Assembly (NCBI RefSeq): GCF_018403685.1
Contig: NZ_BOVK01000014.1
Span: 1 to 64,000, forward strand
Direction of reading: 5' to 3'
DNA length: 64,000 nt
DNA from: Xylanibacillus composti
GTDB taxonomy: Bacteria > Bacillota > Bacilli > Paenibacillales > K13
Within the stretch, counting starts at the first letter, position 1. Each line of letters opens with the position of its first letter. The position numbers were made by a program, and so were the translations under genes. Under the pieces are notes generated by a model. It searched no databases and had not been told where the DNA came from. It was given only the letters and a program-made list of their open reading frames with translations. This document shows positions 8,773 to 17,707 of this stretch, piece after piece.

Positions 8773-9540
8773 ATGATTGCGTTCGATCAGGTCACCTGGA
8801 AGCGGGAAAACCGCACCATATTGCAGAATGTTACCTTTACGATGAACCGGGGCGAGCATTGGGTCATACTTGGCCGCAACGGCTCCGGGAAGACGACGAT
8901 GCTGGAAATGATTAACGGCTATCTGTTTCCGACATCCGGCACCGTTCAAGTGCTCGGCGAGACCTATGGTCAATGCGACGTACGGGAGGTGCGCAAGCGC
9001 ATCGGCTACATCAGCCAATCGCTGATGGATAAGCTCGCCTTGCGCGATCCGGTATGGGAAGTAGTGGCCAGCGGCGTTCATGCCTACCTGCGGCTTTATC
9101 AAGCCGTGGCAGAAGAGACAGAACATCGTGCTAGATCGTTGCTTTCCGAGCTGAGAATCGGGCATTTGGCCGATCAAGCGCTCGGGACGTTGTCCCAGGG
9201 CGAGCGCAAGAAGGTGATGCTGGCCAGAGCCATGATGGCAAATCCGGAGCTGCTGATACTGGACGAGCCATGCTCCGGGCTGGATTTGTATGAACGCGAG
9301 CGTTTTTTGGCTGATTTGCAGCTAATGAGTGATAGAGGAGCGCAATTTTTGTATGTCACGCATCATATCGAAGAAATTATGCCTTTATTTACGCATGTGC
9401 TGCTGCTCGGTTCGGGACGGATTGAGGCGGCAGGGACGAAGCATGAGGTTGTCACGAGCGACTTGATTGAGCGCGCCTATGATGTACATGCAGATTTGGA
9501 ATGGTTCAATGACCGGCCATGGGCGAAGGTAAGAGATTAG
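8773..9540 (+). CDS. ABC transporter ATP-binding protein (YlmA-like)
   Basis: 255 residues with Walker A GRNGSGKTT near 36, Q-loop GYISQS, ABC signature LSQGERKKV near 140 and Walker B LLILDEPCSGLD near 160. No membrane subunit lies beside it, as is usual for the YlmA group of stand-alone ATPases. The start at 8773 follows GGAAGGGG; a much longer open frame upstream overlaps the preceding gene and was not used. Cargo unknown. Confidence 0.85.
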   Translation: MIAFDQVTWKRENRTILQNVTFTMNRGEHWVILGRNGSGKTTMLEMINGYLFPTSGTVQVLGETYGQCDVREVRKRIGYISQSLMDKLALRDPVWEVVASGVHAYLRLYQAVAEETEHRARSLLSELRIGHLADQALGTLSQGERKKVMLARAMMANPELLILDEPCSGLDLYERERFLADLQLMSDRGAQFLYVTHHIEEIMPLFTHVLLLGSGRIEAAGTKHEVVTSDLIERAYDVHADLEWFNDRPWAKVRD

Positions 9541-9587
9541 AAGGGAAGAGATTAAGAGAAATCGAGACATCAAGGGGAGGCGGAACC

Positions 9588-10577
9588 ATGGAAAAAGCGA
9601 TTATTATCGGCGCAGGACCGTGCGGCTTGGCAACCGCTGCAGCGCTGCAGGACAAAGGCATCGAGCCGCTGGTGATCGAAAAAGGCTGCATCGTGCAATC
9701 GATCTATGAATATCCGACATTTATGCAATTTCACAGTACCCCTGACCTGTTGGAGATAGGCGGCGTTCCCTTCGTGACGCCGAATGACAAGCCATCCCGC
9801 CGGGAAGGTCTGGAATATTATGCGACGGTCGTTCGCCGGCGCGGGATACGGGTCCGTACCTACGAGGAGGTCAAGCAGGTCATTCGAAGAGAGGACCAGA
9901 CATTCGAAGTGCACACGGAAGACCGGCATGGCATCGCGGCGCGGTATGAGACAGCCAATGTGGTCGTGGCGACAGGCTATTTCGATTGGCCGAACTATTT
10001 GGGCGTGCCCGGGGAGGATCTGCCGAAGGTGGCGCACACCTTCCGCGAAGCGCATCCGTATGTCGGGCGCAAGGTTGCCATTATAGGCGGACGGAATTCT
10101 GCCGTGGATGCCGCGCTTGAACTGTATCGCGCCGGCGTCGATGTTACGGTCGTCTATCGCGGAGAGGAATTGACTGAGAGTGTGAAATCGTGGGTGAAAC
10201 CAGTCTTCCTTAGCAGGGCAGAGAAGGGGAAAATCAACATGCTGTGGAAAACAGAGCTGCTTGAAATCACCCCCGCCACGATTATTGTCAGCCGGAACGG
10301 TACGCGTGAGGAAATTCCTAATGACGATGTGCTCGTGCTTACCGGCTTTCGTCCGGACCGCAGCTTTCTGCGGAACATGGGCGTACAGACAGATCCGGAG
10401 ACTGGTCAGCCGGCCTATAACCCGGAGACGATGGAGACGAACGTGCACGGCATCTATATCGCGGGGGTTGTCGCCGCCGGCAGTCGTGCGAACGTGATAT
10501 ATATTGAGAACGGACGCTTCCATGGCCAGCAGGTCGCGGACGCCATTGCAGCCAAATCATCGGAGCAAACTGTCTAA
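9588..10577 (+). CDS. ypdA: Bacillithiol disulfide reductase, YpdA/Bdr family
   Basis: A 329-residue two-dinucleotide-binding flavoprotein. The N-terminal GAGPCGLATA binds FAD and carries the family's conserved Cys right after Pro. The second Rossmann motif IIGGRNSAVDAALEL near 165 binds NADPH. Family-specific sequences around residues 40-60 (YEYPTFMQFHSTPDLLEIGG) match YpdA. These enzymes reduce bacillithiol disulfide, so the organism probably uses bacillithiol. GGGGAGG lies 7 nt before the ATG. Length equals that of B. subtilis YpdA. Confidence 0.92.
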   Translation: MEKAIIIGAGPCGLATAAALQDKGIEPLVIEKGCIVQSIYEYPTFMQFHSTPDLLEIGGVPFVTPNDKPSRREGLEYYATVVRRRGIRVRTYEEVKQVIRREDQTFEVHTEDRHGIAARYETANVVVATGYFDWPNYLGVPGEDLPKVAHTFREAHPYVGRKVAIIGGRNSAVDAALELYRAGVDVTVVYRGEELTESVKSWVKPVFLSRAEKGKINMLWKTELLEITPATIIVSRNGTREEIPNDDVLVLTGFRPDRSFLRNMGVQTDPETGQPAYNPETMETNVHGIYIAGVVAAGSRANVIYIENGRFHGQQVADAIAAKSSEQTV

Positions 10578-10634
10578 CCGCCCAAACCGTACAGCCGCCC
10601 TTCGCATAAGTATAACCCAAGGAGGGCGATAAGG

Positions 10635-11426
10635 ATGGAACCGAGACACCGGCTGTATGTCTCAAGCAAATGGGAAAAGCACTCCGCCCTGATGAATGAA
10701 CTGCTGCTGAAAGACGCACTGCCGAGGATGGAGCGGCTCTCCCTTCAATCACTGCGCGATTTATTGGAGGAATTCGATACCGTATACGTCAAACCGGAAC
10801 ACGGCATGGGCGGACGAGGCGTTATGAAAGTATCCCGCTCGAACAAGCAGCTTACGCTGGATCAGCAAGGCTATCCTGTTCGCAATTTTTCTACGCTGCA
10901 AGCCTTGTATCGAGTGATCCGGCACCGCAAGCGCGGGCGAAGGTACGTTGCTCAGCAAGGCATTGAATTAATCCGCAACGGGGATCGGCTGATCGATTTC
11001 CGTGTGTTGCTTATGAAGCCGGGCTCTGTCTGGCACTGCATGGGTGCGATGGGCAAGATGGCCCCGCCGGCACAGATCACGACGAATCGGACGCGCGGCG
11101 GCGAACCGATTACGGTTCGGCATGCGTTGGCGACTGCGACTGATTTCGATGAGGATAGGATCGAGAAAATTGAGTATGAGCTGATTGCCATATCCCGTCA
11201 TGTGGCGGGGGCGCTCAGTGAGTCTTATCCGGGGCTCCGCTGCCTTGGTCTGGATTTGGCGGTCGATCAAGACGGCAAGGTCTGGCTCTTGGAGGCGAAT
11301 ACTGCACCCGGCGTACAGTTGTTCAAGCATCACGAGAACGATAAGCTGTATGCCAAGATCAGCCACTTCCGGCGGAAGATTAACAGCCGCCGACGCAGGA
11401 GACCCAACAGCAAAAAGAAAATATAG
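10635..11426 (+). CDS. YheC/YheD-like ATP-grasp protein, spore-associated family
   Basis: 263 residues with the ATP-grasp pattern: VYVKPEHGMGGRGVMKV near residue 50, an acidic metal site LGLDLAVDQDGKVWLLEANTAPG near 205, and a basic tail (RRKINSRRRRR). Matches the YheC/YheD endospore-coat-associated family but is shorter than B. subtilis YheC and YheD, lacking their N-terminal extension. ATP-grasp enzymes ligate carboxylates to amines; the substrate here is unknown. Ribosome site AAGGAGGGCG. Confidence 0.78.
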   Translation: MEPRHRLYVSSKWEKHSALMNELLLKDALPRMERLSLQSLRDLLEEFDTVYVKPEHGMGGRGVMKVSRSNKQLTLDQQGYPVRNFSTLQALYRVIRHRKRGRRYVAQQGIELIRNGDRLIDFRVLLMKPGSVWHCMGAMGKMAPPAQITTNRTRGGEPITVRHALATATDFDEDRIEKIEYELIAISRHVAGALSESYPGLRCLGLDLAVDQDGKVWLLEANTAPGVQLFKHHENDKLYAKISHFRRKINSRRRRRPNSKKKI

Positions 11427-11436
11427 CTTGAGATAG

Positions 11437-11476
11437 AAAAGCTGACTGCGGACATTGCGCCGCAGTCAGCTTTTTT
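11437..11476 (+). terminator. Rho-independent terminator
   Basis: AAAGCTGACTGCGG pairs perfectly with CCGCAGTCAGCTTT around an 8-nt loop, followed by T6. It ends the ATP-grasp transcript. Confidence 0.92.
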
Positions 11477-11497
11477 GCTTGGAAGATGGATTAGCGA

Positions 11498-11665
11498 TCA
11501 GGTAGACGATTTCGCATGTTGGGCATGATGCAGTTCTTTCAGAAATTTGTTCATGAGCCGCTGTTGATGCGCGTCCAAACCGGAATGATTGCCAGTCTGT
11601 ATGAGCGAATCAATGCTTTTTTTCAACAGTTTGCTCCGTTTGTCATCCGTAGCGGGCTGGGACAT
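11498..11665 (-). CDS. Small basic hypothetical protein (55 aa)
   Basis: A minus-strand frame beginning MSQPATDDKR and ending HAQHAKSST encodes 55 residues rich in Lys, Gln and His, probably two helices. AAAGGAG lies 12 nt before the ATG. It is convergent with the ATP-grasp gene and divergent from the kinase. I do not recognise it. Codon use and the ribosome site make it a plausible small gene, but there is no homology evidence. Confidence 0.5.
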   Translation of the reverse strand: MSQPATDDKRSKLLKKSIDSLIQTGNHSGLDAHQQRLMNKFLKELHHAQHAKSST

Positions 11666-11874
11666 ACTCCATATCCACTCCTTTTGTTTGTCTGATTGTC
11701 AGTATACAGGGGACGGCCGGAAATGAAAACCGGCATAAGTCTTCCTCGCAGCGCGTGTGGTGGATGGAAGAAGGGTGGCAGGAAGTGAACCCCATTGGAT
11801 ATACAATTGCGGCAGGATGCTCCTGATTGCGCGATGTAATCCCTAAACCTGCATATCTCCAAACCGGGAAGGGG

Positions 11875-11903
11875 TTGTGCCAGTCCGGAATGCAAGCTAT
11901 AAT
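11875..11903 (+). promoter_or_regulatory. Sigma-A promoter of the Ser/Thr kinase gene
   Basis: TTGTGC (11875-11880), exactly 17 nt, then TATAAT (11898-11903). It predicts a start near 11910, about 34 nt before the kinase ATG. Confidence 0.75.
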
Positions 11904-11943
11904 CGAGGAAAAATGTGCCATTTTCAACAGAGGGGGGACATTT

Positions 11944-13539
11944 ATGAAGAAGATCGGTTCCTTGCTTGGGGAGCGTTACGAAGTTTTGCGTCAGCTAGGC
12001 GAAGGCGGCACAGGCAGTGTCTACCTGGTGCGTGATCTGAAGCTGCACGGCAAGCTGCGCGCAGCCAAGCTGGTTCATGGAGGCGGTATGCCGCTGCCTA
12101 TGTGGGAACGGGAAGCGAAGGTGCTTGTCACCCTGGATCATCCTTATTTGCCGGATGTGATCGATGTTTGGAGTGAAGGGGAAGCAGGCATCATCATTAT
12201 GGAATATGTGGAAGGAGAGACGCTGGAACAGCGGTTGTTCCGGCTGGGCGGCTCGCTGCCGGTACGCGAAATCGCACGGATCGGGAAGCAGTTAAGCGAG
12301 TTGCTTGTCTATTTGCACGAGAGCGGGCCGAATATTATGCATCGCGATCTCAAGCCTTCTAATGTCATGCTGGACAGGCAGGGCTATGTCCGCTTGATTG
12401 ATTTCGGCATCGCGGGCCGGCAAGGCGGCGGACAGCTTGAAAGCACGGCGATGAACGCGACGCTCGGTCGGTTCGGCACTCCCCGGTTCGCTTCGCCGGA
12501 ACAGCTGGCTGGCAGACCAGTGGATGCACGCAGCGACTTATATCAATTAGGCGGGCTGCTATACTATTTATTGAGCGGCGGGCATGCACGGAGCGGGCGG
12601 GCTGGGCTTGCCTTCGAGCAAAGTCAAGTGCCTAAAGGCCTGAAGACCATTCTTCACCGTTTGCTGCAGCCTGACCCGGAGCTGCGCTATCGAACTGCCG
12701 GAGAAGCCTGGCGCGCCTTTGACGATCTCGAAATGCAGCAGCTCGCTATGCCGTCAGTCAAACCGCATGAGGGAAGCAGCACGTCCCTGGTTCTGGTCGG
12801 CAGCTTGTATGGGGGTGCCGGCGCCACGTTTATCACGCTTGCGCTGGCTGCCGCTTGGGCGCGCCGCGGAGTGGAATGCGGGGTCGTCGAGATGCCCGGC
12901 GGAAGAGCCGAACTATTCGGAATGCTCAATGGAGAGGAGCGCAGTCCCAGGGGCTATCGCTTTCTTTGTGATCGGGCGCTAGATCAGGACGGGCTTCGAC
13001 CGGCAGCGCGCTGGCGGCAATTCGGGACTTCTTGGTACCCGCTGCCTTATGAGCGCCCTGCCGCGATGAAAGCGGACGCCGCTCAGCTTCGCCGCATGCT
13101 GGAGCTTTGCGAGGAAGAGCTTGTGCTTGCCGATGCGGGCACACGCTGGGGGGACACGGCGGTGAAGGAGCTGCTGCCACGCGTATCGGCGGTTGTGTGT
13201 AACGTGGACCCGTTCCCTGCCAAAGCCGGCAGCATGGAAGCGCAAGGACACGCGAAGGAGCTTGAAGCGTATGTCCGGCACGGCGTGCCAGTCTATTGGG
13301 TTGCCAACAGAGCCGGCGCGGGCTTCATCAAGCCGTGGTTGAACACACTGCCGGCGCGTCCGACCGCAGTAGTTCCGAACGTACCGCACACAGCTGTCAT
13401 GCAGGCTGTCTGGCGGGGGAGCTTGATTCAATACGAGAAGGAAGCGGGTTCGCGACTGGACGCCGCGTTGGGGCCGCTGCTGGATGTGCTGCATCCGCTT
13501 GGAACCCGGTCCGGCGCAGAAGGTGAACAAGTCAAGTAA
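11944..13539 (+). CDS. Hanks-type Ser/Thr kinase fused to a degenerate MinD/CpaE-like domain
   Basis: 531 residues. Residues 10-265 are a full protein kinase: glycine loop GEGGTGSV (19-26), Lys42, HRDLKPSN (133-140), DFG (153-155) and SPE (184-186). There is no transmembrane or PASTA region, unlike PrkC. From about 280 to 515 a second Rossmann-type domain resembles MinD/ParA/CpaE ATPases, but its P-loop reads YGGAGATF (289-296): the signature Lys is Tyr289 and the P-loop Lys is Ala294, so ATP hydrolysis there is unlikely. The gene has its own promoter and sits just before the Tad operon, which ends with an FHA protein. A role in phospho-control of pilus assembly is inference. Confidence 0.85.
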   Translation: MKKIGSLLGERYEVLRQLGEGGTGSVYLVRDLKLHGKLRAAKLVHGGGMPLPMWEREAKVLVTLDHPYLPDVIDVWSEGEAGIIIMEYVEGETLEQRLFRLGGSLPVREIARIGKQLSELLVYLHESGPNIMHRDLKPSNVMLDRQGYVRLIDFGIAGRQGGGQLESTAMNATLGRFGTPRFASPEQLAGRPVDARSDLYQLGGLLYYLLSGGHARSGRAGLAFEQSQVPKGLKTILHRLLQPDPELRYRTAGEAWRAFDDLEMQQLAMPSVKPHEGSSTSLVLVGSLYGGAGATFITLALAAAWARRGVECGVVEMPGGRAELFGMLNGEERSPRGYRFLCDRALDQDGLRPAARWRQFGTSWYPLPYERPAAMKADAAQLRRMLELCEEELVLADAGTRWGDTAVKELLPRVSAVVCNVDPFPAKAGSMEAQGHAKELEAYVRHGVPVYWVANRAGAGFIKPWLNTLPARPTAVVPNVPHTAVMQAVWRGSLIQYEKEAGSRLDAALGPLLDVLHPLGTRSGAEGEQVK

Positions 13540-13563
13540 TCCATTTTTTTTGTATAAAGGCTC

Positions 13564-13592
13564 TTGCCAAGGTATGGAAGTTGCGCTATACT
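13564..13592 (+). promoter_or_regulatory. Sigma-A promoter of the Tad operon
   Basis: TTGCCA (13564-13569), a 17-nt spacer, then TATACT (13587-13592). It begins 24 nt after the kinase stop and precedes the leader hairpin at 13644-13688. Confidence 0.6.
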
Positions 13593-13643
13593 GATGGTGT
13601 TTCGACTATTGGAATATTCACAATTACATAAACAACAAAGCGG

Positions 13644-13688
13644 AAGCACCGCTGATGCCTTTGAAGGCTATCAGTGTGTGCTTTTTTT
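13644..13688 (+). terminator. Intrinsic terminator, possible attenuator, in the Tad operon leader
   Basis: AGCACCGCTGAT pairs with ATCAGTGTGTGCT (one bulge), capped by an inner GCCTT/AAGGC stem, and runs into T7. Flanking AACAACAAA and TTTGTTGTT can also pair. It lies downstream of the 13564-13592 promoter and 28 nt before the GTG of the first Tad gene. It either ends kinase transcripts or conditionally stops Tad transcription. Confidence 0.75.
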
Positions 13689-13716
13689 GTTGTTTCGAGA
13701 GGAGGAATGTCAGGCC

Positions 13717-14961
13717 GTGGACGGTAATCGTGTGATCCACTTGCTGCTTTGTTCAGAGGATCGGGAGTTTGTGCAGGCTTTCGCCTACTATGTGCATACG
13801 CACTCGGAGTGGTGCAGGAGCTTGAAGGTAACATCCTTCGCGACTGCAGAACAGCTTGAGCGCTATGTCGGCGGCAAGCCGCTGTGGGATGTATGTCTGT
13901 GCGCGCCCAGCTTTCTTCCGGTTATGGAGAAACTCGGTGGACAGCAAGAGTGTCTGGTGTTGGCGAACGAGAAGCCGGATACGCAAGCAAGCAACGCTGC
14001 TGTTGCACAATCTGCAAACTTGCGCACGGTGTATGCTTATCAGCCGGTTCCGACACTGCTGGCACAAGTGCGGCAGCACGCACAGTCCCTCGCAAGCCCG
14101 GGCGCTGTCTGCCGGAAGCAAATCGGTCAACTTGCGGGGAAAGGGGGGATGGTGGCGGTGTTTTCAGCAGCGGGAGGAACAGGGAAGACAACCTTGGCGC
14201 TGACGCTGGCGAAGGTGTGGAGCCGCACGCGGAAGGTCCTTTACTTCAATATGGAGGATACCCCTTCCCTGCCCGTGTTCGGCAAGGATGATCCGCTTGC
14301 GGAATGGCTCTACATTATGCGTTCCCGAGAAGCCAATGGAACGGAAGCGGGTACGAGCTGTGCGGAAGAAGCGTTGACGAGGGCTATCGCGCGCATGCAT
14401 GAAATTCCCTGCGACTGGATCAAGCCGCTGCGGCACCCGGAGGATTACGCTGCGCTTGGCGGGAAAGAACTTCTGCAGCTGCGCCGCATGCTGCAGGAAA
14501 ACCTGCAATATGACTTCGTCATTGTTGACCTGCCCAGCGCCTGGCACAAGCATGTGCATGAGATTTTGGGAATAAGCGACACCGTTATCTGTATGGTGGA
14601 CGGGAGTACACGCTGCCGCGAAAAAACCGCTCATCTGCTGGAAAGAGCTCCGCTGCAGCATGGGCGCCGCCCGGAGAAGGCGTGGGTGTTTGTCAACGGG
14701 AAAGCAATTGATTTGCATGCCGCTGATGAGCTCGATGAACGTTTGTCATTCCGCTTGCATGCGGCGCTGCCCTACGTGCCCGCCTGGAAATGCAATCGGG
14801 GGAGGCTGCTGCAGGAGCAGGCGGTGTATATGCAAGCCGCGTCCAGGCTAGCCGAGCTGGTGGAAGCTCGCATAGGCAGCCAAGCAGCTCCGGGCATTAC
14901 CATCGGGGAGAACGTCGGCGTTCCTGCTCTCTCCACGCGTGCTGGGATGGTGTCGGTATGA
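13717..14961 (+). CDS. cpaE: CpaE/TadZ-like pilus-assembly ATPase
   Basis: 414 residues from a GTG that follows GAGAGGAGG by 11 nt; the frame is open to 13564 but that start has no ribosome site. Residues 1-125 are a receiver-like N-domain without a clear phospho-acceptor set. From about 144 is a MinD/ParA-type ATPase with P-loop AAGGTGKTT (151-159): the classical P-loop Lys157 is kept while the MinD signature Lys is Ala152. VIVDLPSAW near 270 is the Walker B region. CpaE/TadZ proteins place the Tad machine in the cell. The stop overlaps the cpaF start (ATGA). Confidence 0.85.
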   Translation: MDGNRVIHLLLCSEDREFVQAFAYYVHTHSEWCRSLKVTSFATAEQLERYVGGKPLWDVCLCAPSFLPVMEKLGGQQECLVLANEKPDTQASNAAVAQSANLRTVYAYQPVPTLLAQVRQHAQSLASPGAVCRKQIGQLAGKGGMVAVFSAAGGTGKTTLALTLAKVWSRTRKVLYFNMEDTPSLPVFGKDDPLAEWLYIMRSREANGTEAGTSCAEEALTRAIARMHEIPCDWIKPLRHPEDYAALGGKELLQLRRMLQENLQYDFVIVDLPSAWHKHVHEILGISDTVICMVDGSTRCREKTAHLLERAPLQHGRRPEKAWVFVNGKAIDLHAADELDERLSFRLHAALPYVPAWKCNRGRLLQEQAVYMQAASRLAELVEARIGSQAAPGITIGENVGVPALSTRAGMVSV

Positions 14962-16202
14962 CAGATCGCGAGCTGTGGATTGTGCTCAAGCAATCGGTGC
15001 GCAGTCGGCTGATGGAAGCAGGGGAGTTGTCCGAGACAGCGCTCCTGAAGCTCATTGAACGCCAAGTATTCGACAGCGATCAGGGGGCTGCGCTTACGTT
15101 GGAGGAAAAGCAGCGGCTGATCGAGCGTATCTACGCATCCTTTCGCGGATTGGATGTGCTGCAGCCGCTGGTGGATGATCCCGCTGTGAGCGAAATCATG
15201 GTCAACAGGCACGATGAGATATTTGTAGAGCGCAGCGGGAGAACATTTCAGATCGCAGATCGCTTCGAGAGCCAGGAACGATTGGAGGACCTTATTCAGA
15301 TGATTGTCGGTCAGGTGAATCGCACGGTCAACGAATCCGAACCGATTGTCGACGCACGGCTTCCTGACGGTTCGCGGGTGCATGTCGTTCTCCCTCCGGT
15401 CGCGTTGAAAGGACCGGTGCTGACGATCCGCAAGTTCCCGGAGGAACCGCTGCGCATGGACAAGCTGGTCGAGCTTGGCTCCTTGACAGAGGAAGCCGCT
15501 GCTTGGCTGAAGACGCTCGTGCAGGCAGGGTACAACATCTTTGTCAGCGGCGGTACGGGGTCGGGTAAGACGACCTTTCTGAACGCTCTTTCCGATTTCA
15601 TTCCGCCGGACTCCCGCATCGTTACCATCGAGGATGCCGCCGAGCTGCAAATACGCAACGTCGCGAACCTTGTCAGTCTGGAGACGCGCAACCCCAATTC
15701 GGAAGGCAAGGGGGAAATCAACATCCGCAGCCTGATCCGCGCCTCGCTTCGCATGCGCCCGGACCGCATCATCGTCGGCGAGGTTCGCGGAGCGGAGGCG
15801 TTGGATATGCTGCAAGCGATGAATACAGGGCATGACGGCTCGCTGTCGACAGGCCATGCGAATAGTCCGGAGGACCTGATCAGCAGGCTGGAGACCATGG
15901 TGCTGGGCGGTGCCTTGCTTCCGGTTGAGGTGATCCGCGCCCAGATCGCGTCAGCCATCGATATCATCATCCACCTAGCCCGCATGCCGGACGGCAGAAG
16001 GAAAGTGATGGAGATATGCGAGGTAGCAGGCTGCTTGGCCGGGCAAGTTCAAATGAGCCCGCTGTTTGTTAGTGGAAGCGATGGCAGGCTGCGAAGAAGC
16101 GGGAACGCTCTGATGCGCAGGAGAAAGCTGGAGCTGGCAGACTTGACGCTCCCCGAGCATACGGGTGATGAGAGCGGCGGCGGGCAGGAGCTCGGGAGGT
16201 GA
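14958..16202 (+). CDS. cpaF: CpaF/TadA secretion ATPase
   Basis: A 414-residue type II/IV secretion hexameric ATPase. Walker A GGTGSGKTT (198-206), Asp box VTIEDAAELQ, Walker B region RPDRIIVGEVRGAEA near 270, and the His box TGHDGSLSTGHANS near 295 are all present. It powers assembly (and possibly retraction) of Flp/Tad pili. The upstream 70 residues form the helical N-domain typical of CpaF. It overlaps cpaE by 4 nt and is followed by TadB. Confidence 0.95.
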   Translation: MTDRELWIVLKQSVRSRLMEAGELSETALLKLIERQVFDSDQGAALTLEEKQRLIERIYASFRGLDVLQPLVDDPAVSEIMVNRHDEIFVERSGRTFQIADRFESQERLEDLIQMIVGQVNRTVNESEPIVDARLPDGSRVHVVLPPVALKGPVLTIRKFPEEPLRMDKLVELGSLTEEAAAWLKTLVQAGYNIFVSGGTGSGKTTFLNALSDFIPPDSRIVTIEDAAELQIRNVANLVSLETRNPNSEGKGEINIRSLIRASLRMRPDRIIVGEVRGAEALDMLQAMNTGHDGSLSTGHANSPEDLISRLETMVLGGALLPVEVIRAQIASAIDIIIHLARMPDGRRKVMEICEVAGCLAGQVQMSPLFVSGSDGRLRRSGNALMRRRKLELADLTLPEHTGDESGGGQELGR

Positions 16203-16209
16203 AGATGGG

Positions 16210-16950
16210 GTGAAAGACTACCGAAGCTATCCGCTGCAGCTGTGGGAATGGGCAGGAGTACTCGCCATTGGCGGTATTGCGGCCATTAGCGCTGGTTTGC
16301 TTTTCTTCGACGCTTGGCTTGCAGCGTTTCTGTTCTTGCCGGCCCTCTGGTTGATGCCTCGCTGGTACAGCAACTGGCGGCAGCGGCAAATCCAGGACAG
16401 CTTGGCCAGCCAGTTTCAGCAAATGCTGGATGTCATGGCCACGGCTCTGTCCGCAGGGCGTTCTGTCGAGAGTGCGCTGCAGGAAACTTACAACGATCTC
16501 CAGCTGCTGTACCGCAATCCGCAAACGCCGATCGTCCGTGAGGTCAAGGTGATGGTCGGCAGATTGGCGGTCGGGGATACGGCAGAAAGGGTATTGAGAG
16601 ACTTCGCGACCCGTACCGGCATTGAGGAGATTCGGGAGTTCGCCGAAGTGTTCGGCATCTGCAAACGCAGCGGCGGCAACCTGATTGAAGTTGCCCGGCG
16701 GGCTGCATACGCAATCAGCGAGCGGATAAGGGTCAGTCAGGAAATCCAGGTTCTGATTGCCCAGAAGAAGCTGGAGGCGAGGATGCTTGCGCTTGCGCCG
16801 ATCGTATTCGTCGGCTTGCTGAGGGCGGCATCCCCCGATTATATGGCGCCGCTGTACAGCGGAATCGGTTGGATGGTCATGGCAGGCGCCTTGGCATTGA
16901 TTGCTCTGGCTGTAGTGCTTATGATCCGCATTACCCGGATTCACATGTAA
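16210..16950 (+). CDS. tadB: TadB-like inner-membrane platform protein
   Basis: 246 residues starting at a GTG 8 nt after GGAGGTG; an upstream ATG at 16165 would overlap cpaF and lacks a site. Two N-terminal hydrophobic segments (about 10-50), a cytoplasmic helical domain with the T2SF pattern (QFQQMLDVMATALSAGRSVE) and two C-terminal transmembrane segments. It belongs to the type II secretion F family. It forms the membrane platform with TadC. Confidence 0.9.
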   Translation: MKDYRSYPLQLWEWAGVLAIGGIAAISAGLLFFDAWLAAFLFLPALWLMPRWYSNWRQRQIQDSLASQFQQMLDVMATALSAGRSVESALQETYNDLQLLYRNPQTPIVREVKVMVGRLAVGDTAERVLRDFATRTGIEEIREFAEVFGICKRSGGNLIEVARRAAYAISERIRVSQEIQVLIAQKKLEARMLALAPIVFVGLLRAASPDYMAPLYSGIGWMVMAGALALIALAVVLMIRITRIHM

Positions 16951-16975
16951 GGCAAAAGCAGAAGGAGGGGCAAGC

Positions 16976-17707
16976 ATGATTAGACGCTGGCTCGATAATT
17001 GGGAGCAGGCCGTCTACCGAAGAATGATGCTTCTGTACGACGTTGGAGAAGCGCATCAGCAATCCAAGCAATATGCCCGTCAGAAGCTGAGACTGTTCGC
17101 ATTAGCGGGAGTGACCGGTATTGTCCTTTACATCGCATCAGGATTTGCAGCTTCATTGCTTGCTATTGCAGCGGCGGTACTGGCGCTGTTGCCGATGCTG
17201 GCATTGAAGTCGCTGGACCAGCGCATTGCGCACAACCGTAGAGCGCTTCGGATCGAGCTCCCGCTCGTACTCTCCAAGCTGACGTTAATGCTGGAAGCAG
17301 GAGAAACACTGAGGAAGGCGCTGGCAACATGCGCGCAGAAGGATGCAGCTGACAGACAAGGGCGCTCTCTGCTTCGGGACATTATGCAGGAAGCCCATCA
17401 TCGGATGGACAATGGCGCTTCATTCACCGAGTCGATGGACTGGCTGGCCCGGCGCTGCTCGGTGCAGGAAGTATCGCTGTTTGTCCATACTCTGATGCTC
17501 CATCAGAGAAGGGGAGGCTCGGAACTGGCTTACTCTCTGCAGACTTTGGCGGTCAAGATGTGGGAGGAGCGGAAGCTGTTGGCGAGGACGTTGGGGGAGG
17601 AGGCCTCCTCCAAGCTTCTCTTTCCAATGCTGCTCATATTTGTGGCAGTGCTGCTCATTGTAGGAGCGCCTGCCGTAATGATGATGCAAGGAGGTGGGAT
17701 CGGATGA
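16976..17707 (+). CDS. tadC: TadC-like inner-membrane platform protein
   Basis: 243 residues, with transmembrane helices near 40-75 and near the C-terminus (LLFPMLLIFVAVLLIVGAPA) and a T2SF-type cytoplasmic domain (LPLVLSKLTLMLEAGETLRKAL). Second GspF-type subunit after TadB, the usual Tad arrangement. AAGGAGGGGC lies 5 nt before the ATG. The stop overlaps the pilin start (ATGA). Confidence 0.9.
   Translation: MIRRWLDNWEQAVYRRMMLLYDVGEAHQQSKQYARQKLRLFALAGVTGIVLYIASGFAASLLAIAAAVLALLPMLALKSLDQRIAHNRRALRIELPLVLSKLTLMLEAGETLRKALATCAQKDAADRQGRSLLRDIMQEAHHRMDNGASFTESMDWLARRCSVQEVSLFVHTLMLHQRRGGSELAYSLQTLAVKMWEERKLLARTLGEEASSKLLFPMLLIFVAVLLIVGAPAVMMMQGGGIG

Noticed and set aside
14772-15857. 361-codon minus-strand frame over cpaE/cpaF
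   Set aside because: Antisense shadow of the CpaF ATPase; low-information sequence.
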